This document shows positions 27,295 through 34,929 of a stretch of 64,000 bases of DNA, piece after piece. This stretch comes from Pseudomonas sp. R76 (lineage in GTDB: Bacteria; Pseudomonadota; Gammaproteobacteria; Pseudomonadales; Pseudomonadaceae). Below the pieces are notes generated by a model. It was not told the DNA's origin. It saw only the letters and a program-made list of their open reading frames with translations, and did no database searches. How positions within the stretch are numbered: position 1 is the first letter of the stretch; each line of letters opens with the position of its first letter. The translations under genes and the position numbers were made by a program. The stretch covers positions 5,518,001 to 5,582,000 of the forward strand of contig NZ_CP019428.1 of assembly GCF_009834565.1 (NCBI RefSeq), given 5' to 3'.

Positions 27295-28476
27295 TTACAG
27301 CTCGACTACAACAGCTTTGGAAGCACGAGTAGCCTTGGCCCGCGCCGCCTCAATCGACTCATCCCGCGCCAACGCCACACCCATCCGGCGCTGACCATTC
27401 ACTTCTGGCTTGCCAAACAGGCGCAACGCCGTGTCCGGCTCGCTCAAGGCCGCGCCGAGGTTGGCGAATGCGGTCTGGGTGGACTGCCCTTCCACCAGGA
27501 TCACCGCCGAAGCCGAAGGCCCGAACTGGCGAATCAGCGGAATTGGCAGGCCCAAAATGGCGCGAGCGTGCAAGGCAAACTGCGACAGGTCCTGAGAAAT
27601 CAGGGTCACCAAACCGGTGTCATGTGGGCGCGGCGACACTTCGCTGAACCACACTTGATCGCCCTTGATGAACAATTCCACGCCAAACAGACCACGGCCA
27701 CCCAGCGCCTCGGTCACGGCTTTGGCAACCCGCTCGGATTCCGCCAGGGCAATCGGGCTCATGGCTTGCGGCTGCCAGGACTCCTGATAGTCGCCTTTCT
27801 CCTGACGGTGGCCGACCGGCGCGCAGAAGGTGGTGCCGCCGATGTGGCGCACGGTCAGCAGGGTGATTTCGTAGTCGAAATCGATAAAGCCTTCGATGAT
27901 CACGCGGCCTTTACCGGCACGCCCGCCTTCCTGAGCGTAATCCCAGGCTTTCTGCACGTCATCGGCGCTGCGCAGCAGGCTCTGGCCTTTGCCCGAGGAA
28001 CTCATCACCGGCTTGACCACGCACGGGAAGCCCAGGTCTTGCACGGCCTTGCTGTAGTCTTCGAAGGTATCGGCGAAGTGGTACGGCGAGGTCGGCAGGT
28101 CCAGCTCTTCGGCAGCCAGGCGGCGAATGCCTTCACGGTTCATGGTCAGCGAGGTGGCCCGCGCGGTCGGGATCACGGTGAAGCCTTCGGCTTCCAGCTC
28201 AACCAGCGTGGCAGTGGCGATGGCTTCGATTTCCGGCACGATAAAGTGCGGTTTTTCCGCCTCGATCACGGCACGCAAGGCGGCGCCGTCGAGCATGTTG
28301 ATCACGTGGCTACGGTGCGCAACCTGCATGGCCGGCGCGTTGGCGTAGCGATCCACGGCAATCACTTCAACGCCCAGGCGTTGCAGTTCGATTACCACTT
28401 CCTTGCCCAGCTCACCGCAGCCACACAGCAAAACGCGGGTCGCGGTTGGCGACAATGGAGTTCCGATTCGGGTCAT
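27295..28476 (-). CDS. purT: Formate-dependent phosphoribosylglycinamide formyltransferase
   Basis: ATP-grasp enzyme of 393 residues that makes formyl-GAR from GAR, formate and ATP in purine synthesis, an alternative to PurN. It shows the N-terminal [19 protein letters not shown] loop, the central ATP-grasp with [14 protein letters not shown] and the C-terminal [10 protein letters not shown]. It is transcribed as a single gene ahead of the VUT gene's direction. A second purine gene, purL, and guaBA lie later in the window. Confidence 0.97.
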   Translation of the reverse strand: MTRIGTPLSPTATRVLLCGCGELGKEVVIELQRLGVEVIAVDRYANAPAMQVAHRSHVINMLDGAALRAVIEAEKPHFIVPEIEAIATATLVELEAEGFTVIPTARATSLTMNREGIRRLAAEELDLPTSPYHFADTFEDYSKAVQDLGFPCVVKPVMSSSGKGQSLLRSADDVQKAWDYAQEGGRAGKGRVIIEGFIDFDYEITLLTVRHIGGTTFCAPVGHRQEKGDYQESWQPQAMSPIALAESERVAKAVTEALGGRGLFGVELFIKGDQVWFSEVSPRPHDTGLVTLISQDLSQFALHARAILGLPIPLIRQFGPSASAVILVEGQSTQTAFANLGAALSEPDTALRLFGKPEVNGQRRMGVALARDESIEAARAKATRASKAVVVEL

Positions 28477-28545
28477 CTCAGGTCCTCAGGGGAGCGGATC
28501 ATGGGGAGAAAGGCCGGCATTTTACATGAACTGCAAGAATTGGCC

Positions 28546-29013
28546 TCAGTTGGCGACGGCGCGTTTGCGCATGCGCCAGGCCATGATCAGCCACACTACC
28601 GTGACGCCGGCGAATTTAGACACCAATGCCGTGCCCGCTACTGCCGGCGTCAGCGCGCCGATCAGGCCGAAGAAGATAAACGTATCGAGGGGAATGCTCA
28701 GCGCCGAACTTATCCACAGGCGGTCATGCAGTGGGCGCTTGGTGATGCTGAACACCAGCCAGTCGATGCACTCGGACACTGCAAATGCCGTGGCACTGGC
28801 CAGGGCAATGGCCGGGTCGGACGTGACATACGACAGCACCAGCGCCGCCAGCATGGCAATGATTGCACCGTGGCCGAAGCGGGTTTGCACCATGTCGCGC
28901 AGGATAAACACCAGGCCACCCCAGGCGGACCAGATGACATCCAGGTGCGGGGCGGTGGAAAAGGCGAAGTTGATCAGCACGACGCTGCTGATGTAGGCAA
29001 TCAGGAAGAGCAT
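28546..29013 (-). CDS. VUT family (DUF165) membrane protein
   Basis: Hydrophobic protein of 155 residues from the ATG at 29013 (MLFLIAYISSVVLINFAF), with about five membrane segments. It matches the vitamin-uptake/queuosine-precursor transporter family in layout (DPAIALASATAFAVSECIDWLVFS) but is shorter than YhhQ (about 220 residues). The substrate is therefore uncertain. It is a separate unit downstream of a REP doublet. Confidence 0.8.
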   Translation of the reverse strand: MLFLIAYISSVVLINFAFSTAPHLDVIWSAWGGLVFILRDMVQTRFGHGAIIAMLAALVLSYVTSDPAIALASATAFAVSECIDWLVFSITKRPLHDRLWISSALSIPLDTFIFFGLIGALTPAVAGTALVSKFAGVTVVWLIMAWRMRKRAVAN

Positions 29014-29080
29014 GGAGATGGACCTGTGGGTAATGCCGCACAGGGTACACAATTACAGGGATGTCGTCTGGCAGGGCCTC

Positions 29081-29156
29081 ATCGCAGGCAAGCCAGCTCC
29101 CACATTTTTGAAAGTATTCACATAGCAATTGTGGGAGCTGGCTTGCCTGCGATAGC
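29081..29156. repeat. Outward-facing REP doublet
   Basis: Two REP cores back to back, about 25 bases apart, between the VUT gene and the DUF1289 gene. Confidence 0.9.
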
Positions 29157-29162
29157 GATGGC

Positions 29163-29378
29163 TCAGGCGCCGGATTTCCCCGGCATCATCCACACCAACC
29201 CACTCGCCTTCGCCCGCTCATGACACAACCCCAACACCACCCGGCGTTCGGTATTGTCCATGCGGCTCCAGCGTGTAATTTCATCCACGGTACGCTGGCA
29301 ACCTGTGCAAATGTCATCGTCATCCAGTGCGCAGATACTCACGCACGGCGATGCAACAGGGCGTTCAATCGGGTTCAT
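29163..29378 (-). CDS. DUF1289 small cysteine protein
   Basis: Protein of 71 residues with the family pattern [28 protein letters not shown] cut here to its keys: CVSIC, ICTGC and W. The four cysteines suggest metal binding. It starts within the stop of the carbonic anhydrase gene (ATGA overlap), so translation is coupled. The function is unknown. Confidence 0.9.
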   Translation of the reverse strand: MNPIERPVASPCVSICALDDDDICTGCQRTVDEITRWSRMDNTERRVVLGLCHERAKASGLVWMMPGKSGA

Positions 29379-29899
29379 TCTTCCTGCTCAACCAAGTCAC
29401 GCGCATACCGCTGCGAGTTATGCACATAGTGCGCGGCGCTGGCTTCGAGCATGCGCTTCTGCGCCTCGGTGAGTTCGCGCACCACCTTGCCCGGCGAACC
29501 CATCACCAGCGAGCCATCGGGAATTTCCTTGCCTTCGCCGATCAGCGAATTGGCGCCGATGATGCAATGCTTGCCGATCTTGGCGCCATTGAGGATCACC
29601 GCGTTGATGCCGATCAGGCTGTAGTCGTCGACCGTGCAGCCGTGCAGCATGGCGTTATGGCCGATGGTCACGCCGGTGCCCAGGGTCAATGGGTAGCCCA
29701 TGTCGGTGTGCATCACGCTGCCGTCCTGCACGTTGCTGTTCTTGCCGATCAGGATCAGTTCGTTGTCGCCACGCAACACCGCGTTGAACCAGACGTTGGC
29801 GCCCTCCTCCAGCTTGACCTTGCCGACCAGCGTGGCGTTAGGCGCCACCCAGCTTTGCGGATGCGTCTCGACGCGGGCGTCGCCCAGGCGGTATTTCAT
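29375..29899 (-). CDS. Gamma-class carbonic anhydrase family protein
   Basis: Left-handed beta-helix protein of 174 residues built of hexapeptide repeats (for example [31 protein letters not shown]). The histidines expected to bind zinc are present in [14 protein letters not shown]. The family hydrates CO2 or, in some members, binds other ligands; activity is inferred. It is overlapped by the DUF1289 gene downstream and lies 36 bases after the Nudix gene on the same strand, so the three probably form one operon. Confidence 0.92.
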   Translation of the reverse strand: MKYRLGDARVETHPQSWVAPNATLVGKVKLEEGANVWFNAVLRGDNELILIGKNSNVQDGSVMHTDMGYPLTLGTGVTIGHNAMLHGCTVDDYSLIGINAVILNGAKIGKHCIIGANSLIGEGKEIPDGSLVMGSPGKVVRELTEAQKRMLEASAAHYVHNSQRYARDLVEQEE

Positions 29900-29935
29900 G
29901 GTGTGTCCTCACGGCGTTGCCATTCAAGCGATGGC

Positions 29936-30538
29936 TTACGTATTGATGAAGCTTTTAGGTGGGTGGTGCAGGCTGATGTTGGCGTCGTCATAGAGCAGAT
30001 TGATCAGTTCGACAATCATGATTGCCGTCAGCCCCCAGATCTTGTATTCGCCAAACCGATAGCTGGGCACATACCAACTGCGGCCCTGGTAATCGATGCG
30101 GTGAGTATGTTCGCGCGGGTCCTGGCGGAAAAACTCCAGAGGTACGCTGAAGACCGCAGCGATCTCGGCATCGTTGGCGAGGTATTCGACGTAATCGGGA
30201 ATCACGCCGACGTAGGGCGTCACGCGAATACCGTGCAGGGAAATCAACGGACTCAACGGGCCAATGACTTCCACCAGACCGGGCGGCAGGCCGATTTCTT
30301 CTTCGGCTTCGCGCAGCGCAGTAAAGATCAGGTCCGGGTCTTCGGGGTCACGCCGCCCGCCAGGAAACGCCACTTCGCCGCCATGGGTCGACAGGCCGCT
30401 GGCGCGCAGGGTCAGGATCAGCTCAGGTTCGTCGCTGCGGGTGATCGGCACCAACACGGCGGCCTCGGGGAAACGCCCGTCAGTTTCCAGTGTATGAGGG
30501 GTGTGATTGCTTACCCGGCGAAGTAGCTCGTCCAGCAT
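29936..30538 (-). CDS. Nudix hydrolase, probable CoA pyrophosphatase
   Basis: Protein of 200 residues. The Nudix box spans GGRRDPEDPD ... REAEEEIGL, preceded by THGGEVAFPGG, the signature of the CoA pyrophosphatase (NudL) branch that splits CoA into 4'-phosphopantetheine and 3',5'-ADP. It is divergent from a second Nudix gene at 30684, with the promoters in the 145 bases between. Confidence 0.9.
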   Translation of the reverse strand: MLDELLRRVSNHTPHTLETDGRFPEAAVLVPITRSDEPELILTLRASGLSTHGGEVAFPGGRRDPEDPDLIFTALREAEEEIGLPPGLVEVIGPLSPLISLHGIRVTPYVGVIPDYVEYLANDAEIAAVFSVPLEFFRQDPREHTHRIDYQGRSWYVPSYRFGEYKIWGLTAIMIVELINLLYDDANISLHHPPKSFINT

Positions 30539-30683
30539 GAGTCATCTCGGTCTGTTGGCTACCTTGCATCATGCACCAAAGCGGGCAGGCACCCAACCCC
30601 AAACCCTGCGCATGTCGCGAAACGACAACTTGCAGGGCCCTGCCCGTCAAGCCAAGATAGGCCCACTCTCCAGGAACCCCAGC

Positions 30684-31232
30684 ATGAACTTCTGCAGCCA
30701 GTGCGGTAAACCGGTCACCCAGCGCATTCCCGAAGGCGACACGCGCCTGCGTTATGTGTGTGATCACTGCTCGACCATTCATTATCAAAACCCCAATATC
30801 GTCGCCGGCACCGTGCCGGTCTGGGGCGATAAAGTGCTGCTGTGCCGCCGCGCCATCGAACCGCGCCTGGGTTACTGGACCATGCCCGCAGGCTTTATGG
30901 AAAACGGCGAGACGGTTGAACAGGCCGCCGCCCGCGAAACCCTGGAAGAAGCCTGCGCCCGCGTGCGCAACCTGAGCATTTATACGCTGATCGATGTGCC
31001 GCACATCAGCCAGGTGCATGTCTTCTACCGCGCCGAACTGGTCGACCTCGACTTTGCCGCAGGCCCCGAAAGCCTTGAAGTGAAGCTGTTCGATGAAGCC
31101 GACATCCCTTGGTCAGAGCTGGCTTTCCGCACGGTCGGGCGTACTTTAGAATACTTTTTCGCTGACCGTCGGCAGCAGGCGTTCCCGGTGCGCAGCGAAG
31201 CTGTACCGCCCATGGGCAAACCCACCGAATAA
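30684..31232 (+). CDS. Nudix hydrolase with N-terminal zinc ribbon
   Basis: Protein of 182 residues. The N-terminal CSQCGKPV ... CDHC (residues 4-33) forms a zinc ribbon as in NADH pyrophosphatase-like Nudix proteins. The Nudix box is GFMENGETVEQAAARETLEE. The substrate may be an NAD- or ADP-ribose-type nucleotide, but this is inferred from the ribbon. The start at 30684 (MNFCSQCGKP) is preceded by CCAGGAAC; longer in-frame extensions lack family similarity. Confidence 0.92.
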   Translation: MNFCSQCGKPVTQRIPEGDTRLRYVCDHCSTIHYQNPNIVAGTVPVWGDKVLLCRRAIEPRLGYWTMPAGFMENGETVEQAAARETLEEACARVRNLSIYTLIDVPHISQVHVFYRAELVDLDFAAGPESLEVKLFDEADIPWSELAFRTVGRTLEYFFADRRQQAFPVRSEAVPPMGKPTE

Positions 31233-31269
31233 AAAAACCGGCAGATAGCCTCTAAGGGAAACCGTTTTA

Positions 31270-31773
31270 ATGCGTCTGTTGCTCGCTTTGATCTGCCTGT
31301 CGTTCGCTACCTTTTCGTCGGCCTCCACGGTGGAAATCATCGGCGGCAAACCTGTGGAAAAAATCCTGGTGCTCAAGTCCGCCCACCAGTTGCAGTTGAT
31401 CAATGACGACAAGCCGCTGAAGACCTATCGCATTTCCCTCGGTAAAAACCCCAAAGGCACCAAGCTGGTTGAAGGCGACCGTCGCACGCCGGAAGGTTTC
31501 TATTGGATCGACTGGCGCAAAACCAGCGACCGCTTCAACCTGGCCATGCACATCTCCTACCCGAACATCAGCGACTCCGCGCGCGCGCGCCGCGAAGGCG
31601 TGAAACCGGGCAGCATGATCATGATCCACGGCACGCCCGACACCGAGGAATACCCGGAGCAGTGGTTCCACACCCTGGACTGGACCGACGGCTGCATCGG
31701 CATGCGCAACGTGGACATGCGCGAAGTCTGGAACCTGGTCAAAGACGGCACCATGATCGAGATTCGCCCCTAG
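31270..31773 (+). CDS. L,D-transpeptidase (YkuD) family protein
   Basis: Periplasmic enzyme of 167 residues with a signal peptide (MRLLLALICLSFATFSSAS). The YkuD domain holds the catalytic pattern HGT ... DWTDGCIGM with Cys in GCIG; the Asp before Gly is normal in the YafK-like branch. The family forms or remodels 3-3 peptidoglycan cross-links or attaches proteins to the wall. It lies 37 bases after the Nudix gene on the same strand. Confidence 0.9.
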   Translation: MRLLLALICLSFATFSSASTVEIIGGKPVEKILVLKSAHQLQLINDDKPLKTYRISLGKNPKGTKLVEGDRRTPEGFYWIDWRKTSDRFNLAMHISYPNISDSARARREGVKPGSMIMIHGTPDTEEYPEQWFHTLDWTDGCIGMRNVDMREVWNLVKDGTMIEIRP

Positions 31774-31888
31774 TTTCGTACCGTTCGTAAAATAATCTGA
31801 AAATAATTCCTGCCCCTGGCAGCGCCTGCCGGTGAATACCAGTTCACCGCGCCGGGCTGCGTAGTTCTGCGCGCGATAAAGACCTCTC

Positions 31889-31906
31889 TAATACCACTTG
31901 ATACCA
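31889..31906. promoter_or_regulatory. Operator 1 of the nag cluster
   Basis: TAATACCACTTGATACCA. The same word appears inverted 73 bases downstream at 31962-31980, so both are probable sites of the GntR regulator encoded at 32037. Confidence 0.7.
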
Positions 31907-31955
31907 GGCACCATTAAAGCGCCCACAAACCGGGATTCGCACCGTTTTGGCAGCA

Positions 31956-31984
31956 TTGACATGGTATTTAAGTGGTATTAATTT
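31956..31984 (+). promoter_or_regulatory. nag promoter with operator 2 in its spacer
   Basis: -35 TTGACA (31956-31961), a 17-base spacer and -10 TAATTT (31979-31984). The spacer and first bases of the -10 are TGGTATTTAAGTGGTATTA (31962-31980), an inverted copy of operator 1. A repressor bound there would block RNA polymerase directly. Confidence 0.8.
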
Positions 31985-32036
31985 CCGGCCACTACCGGGC
32001 GACAACACTCCAATAACCGCATCGGAACCTTCACAG

Positions 32037-32795
32037 ATGAACCCCATCCTGACGCTGCGCCCCGACGACAAACAATCCACGCCGCTGTACCTGCAGCTGG
32101 CGCGCAACCTGGAAGCGGCGATCCATGCCGGCCAGTGGAAATCCGAGCAGGCCTTGCCGTCGGAACGCGCCCTCAGCGAGCAACTGAGCATTTCGCGGGT
32201 GACCGCACGCAAAGCGCTGGAAGTGTTGTTCGCCCAAGGCCTGATTCGCCGCAGCCAAGGCTCCGGCACCTTTATCACACCGCGCCTGGAACAACCGCTG
32301 TCACGCCTGTCGGGCTTCAGCGAGATGCTGCGACTGAAAGGTTTTGTACCGACTTCGCAATGGCTGGAACGCGACATTACCCCGCCGACCCACGAAGAAC
32401 TGATCCGCCTGGGCCTGTCGCCCACCGACAAAGTCGCGCGCCTCAAACGCCTGCGTAAAGCCGATGACACGGTGATGGCGATTGAAATGACCGCCATGCC
32501 CGCCTCGGTGCTGCCGCACCCGCAAGCCATCGGCAATTCGCTGTACGAATACCTGGAAAGCATCGGCAAGCCCATCGTGCGTGCGCTGCAGCACATCCAG
32601 GCGATCAACGCCTCGGATGAGTTCGCCAAGCTGGTGGGCATCGCCCCCGGCACCGCCATGCTGCTGATGACGCGGGTCGGCTACACCGCCGACAACACGC
32701 CAATTGAAATCACCGACACCTACTGCCGCAACGACTACTACGACTTTGTCGCAGAGCTGCGCCGTCATGACTATTCCGCTGAACTGCGACGTTAG
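32037..32795 (+). CDS. nagR: GntR/HutC-family regulator of GlcNAc use (NagQ/NagR type)
   Basis: Repressor of 252 residues with an N-terminal winged helix (about 15-80; LPSERALSEQLSISRVTARKAL within it) and a C-terminal UTRA ligand domain (about 100-245). The ATG at 32037 follows a long leader holding the operator; frames extending upstream run into the promoter and are excluded. It is the first gene of the nag operon, 10 bases before nagA. Amino-sugar phosphate as inducer is inferred from family and neighbours. Confidence 0.9.
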   Translation: MNPILTLRPDDKQSTPLYLQLARNLEAAIHAGQWKSEQALPSERALSEQLSISRVTARKALEVLFAQGLIRRSQGSGTFITPRLEQPLSRLSGFSEMLRLKGFVPTSQWLERDITPPTHEELIRLGLSPTDKVARLKRLRKADDTVMAIEMTAMPASVLPHPQAIGNSLYEYLESIGKPIVRALQHIQAINASDEFAKLVGIAPGTAMLLMTRVGYTADNTPIEITDTYCRNDYYDFVAELRRHDYSAELRR

Positions 32796-32805
32796 AGAAC
32801 TGCCC

Positions 32806-33912
32806 ATGACCGAAGACAATATCCTCACGCACCACGGCTGGATTCGCGGCCGCCTGGTGCACGAACACGGCAAGGTGGTCGCCATCGAAGGCACGCCGTG
32901 CGACCCGGCCGACAACGACCTGCCCTACTTGCTGCCGGGCTTTATTGACCTGCACGTTCATGGCGGTGGCGGCAAAGACATCATGGAAGGCGTCGACGCC
33001 TTCGAGACCATCACCCGCACCCACGTGCGTTTTGGTACCACGTCATTGCTGGCGACCACCATGACGGCACCGGTGAACGAAATCTCCCGCGTGCTCGGCG
33101 AACTCGGCAGCTTCTGCGAACAACGCCCGACCGGCAGCGCCCGTGTACTCGGCGTGCACCTGGAAGGCCCCTACATCAACCCAGGCAAACTCGGCGCCCA
33201 ACCCAACTTCGCCCACACCGCGCTGATGGCCGAAGTGGAAGCCTACCTGCGCCTGGCGCCGATCCGGGTGATCACTATCGCGCCGGAAATCGCCGGGCAT
33301 GACGCCTTGATCCGCGCGCTCAGCCAACGCGGCGTGCGCATGCAGATCGGCCACACCCTGGGCAGCTATGAAGAAGGCGTCGCCGCCCTCGCCGCCGGCG
33401 CCACCAGTTTCACGCATTTGTACAACGCCATGAGCCCGCTGCATCACCGCGAGCCGGGCATCGTCGGCGCCGCGCTGGCCCACGCCAAGTACGCCGAGTT
33501 GATCCCTGACTTGCTGCACGTGCACCCCGGCGCCATGCGCGTGGCCCTGCGTGCAATCCCGTGCTTGTACTGCGTCACCGATTCAACCGCCGCCGCCGGC
33601 ATGCCCGACGGCGAATACAAGCTGGGCAGCCACACCGTGACCAAATGCCTGGGCGGCGTGCGCCTGGCGGACGGCACCTTGGCCGGCAGCACCCTGACCA
33701 TGGATCAGGCGCTGCGCAACCTGGTGAAAATCGGCCTGCCGATCAGCGAAGCCTCACAACGCCTGTCGCAATTTCCTGCGGATTACCTGGGCCTGGAAGA
33801 ACGCGGCCGCCTGCAACCCGGCAGCTTTGCCGACTGTGTGCGACTGGATCGTTCCCTGACATTGACCGACGTAATGGTCGAAGGAGAAACCATTGACTTC
33901 AAAAATGCTTGA
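32806..33912 (+). CDS. nagA: N-acetylglucosamine-6-phosphate deacetylase
   Basis: Amidohydrolase of 368 residues that removes acetate from GlcNAc-6-phosphate. It shows the metal-site FIDLHVHGGGGKD, EGPYINPGKLGA, GHTLGSYEEG, HLYNAMSPLHHREPG and the catalytic Asp in VTDSTAAAGMPDG. The start at 32806 (MTEDNILTHHGW) fits the family length. Its end overlaps the TTG start of the next gene by 20 bases. Confidence 0.97.
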   Translation: MTEDNILTHHGWIRGRLVHEHGKVVAIEGTPCDPADNDLPYLLPGFIDLHVHGGGGKDIMEGVDAFETITRTHVRFGTTSLLATTMTAPVNEISRVLGELGSFCEQRPTGSARVLGVHLEGPYINPGKLGAQPNFAHTALMAEVEAYLRLAPIRVITIAPEIAGHDALIRALSQRGVRMQIGHTLGSYEEGVAALAAGATSFTHLYNAMSPLHHREPGIVGAALAHAKYAELIPDLLHVHPGAMRVALRAIPCLYCVTDSTAAAGMPDGEYKLGSHTVTKCLGGVRLADGTLAGSTLTMDQALRNLVKIGLPISEASQRLSQFPADYLGLEERGRLQPGSFADCVRLDRSLTLTDVMVEGETIDFKNA

Positions 33913-34915
33913 GGAGGCCCTGGCCTCCTGTGACGCCGTCGCGGCACAGCTGCAACGCCTGGACCCGCTGCTGGAAGAAGTCGCCGGGCGCCTGCGCCGT
34001 CAGCCGCCGCAAGTGGCCATGACCATTGCGCGCGGCAGTTCGGACCATGCCGCCAGCTACTTTGCCTACCTGGCCATGCAGCACGTGGGCATTCCGGTGG
34101 CGTCGTTGCCGATGTCGGTGGTGACCTTGTTGCAGGCGCCGTTGAAAGTCAGCGGCCAGGTGGCGTTCGGTTTCTCGCAGTCGGGGCAAAGCCCGGACCT
34201 GGTCAACAGCCTGCGCCTGCTGCGCAAACGCGGTGCCCTGAGCATTTCGCTGGTCAACGCCGAAGAGTCACCGCTGGAAGCCGCCTGCGAATTCCACCTG
34301 CCGCTGTGCGCCGGGCCGGAACACAGCGTGGCGGCGACCAAAAGCTTTATCGCCACCCTCAGCGCCAGCGCGCAATTGATCGGCCACTGGAACCAGGAAG
34401 CCGACCTGCTGCAAGCCTGCCGCGCCTTGCCTGACGAGTTGCGTGCCGCCGCCAAGCAGGATTGGAGCACCGCCATCGACGCCCTGCGTGACAGCCAGCG
34501 CTTGATGGTGATCGGCCGGGGCGCCGGTTTTGCCATCGCCCAGGAAGCCGCGCTCAAGCTCAAGGAAACCTCGGCGATCCAGGCCGAAGCCTTCAGCAGC
34601 GCCGAAGTGCGCCACGGGCCGATGGCCTTGATCGACGAGAACTACCCGCTGCTGATTTTCGCCCCACGTGGCGCCGAGCAAGCCGGCCTGTTGAGCCTGG
34701 CCGCCGACATGCGCCAACGCGGCGCCCGTGTGCTGCTGGCCGCGCCGGACGATATCAGCGAACGCGACCTGACCCTGAGCCGCGCCGAACACCCGAGCCT
34801 GGACCCGATCCTGGCGATCCAGAGCTTTTACGTAATGGCCGCAGGCCTGGCGCAAGCCCGGGGCATGGACCCGGACCAGCCGCGTCACCTGAGCAAAGTT
34901 ACCCGCACTCACTGA
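33893..34915 (+). CDS. SIS-domain glucosamine-6-phosphate deaminase (NagB-II/AgaS type)
   Basis: Protein of 340 residues with two SIS domains (about 35-170 and 190-330), resembling the isomerase half of GlmS but without the glutaminase domain. Together with nagA it would convert glucosamine-6-phosphate to fructose-6-phosphate and ammonia. A TTG start at 33893 is supported by AAGGAG six bases upstream; the first ATG at 33905 is 18 bases away from it. It overlaps nagA by 20 bases, implying coupled translation. Confidence 0.9.
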   Translation: MTSKMLEEALASCDAVAAQLQRLDPLLEEVAGRLRRQPPQVAMTIARGSSDHAASYFAYLAMQHVGIPVASLPMSVVTLLQAPLKVSGQVAFGFSQSGQSPDLVNSLRLLRKRGALSISLVNAEESPLEAACEFHLPLCAGPEHSVAATKSFIATLSASAQLIGHWNQEADLLQACRALPDELRAAAKQDWSTAIDALRDSQRLMVIGRGAGFAIAQEAALKLKETSAIQAEAFSSAEVRHGPMALIDENYPLLIFAPRGAEQAGLLSLAADMRQRGARVLLAAPDDISERDLTLSRAEHPSLDPILAIQSFYVMAAGLAQARGMDPDQPRHLSKVTRTH

Positions 34916-34929
34916 GTCGCGTTTTCCTG

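Noticed and set aside
31270..31773. Altered catalytic site in the L,D-transpeptidase (Asp before Gly-Cys)
   Set aside because: The TDGCI pattern is normal in the YafK-like branch; histidine and cysteine are both present.
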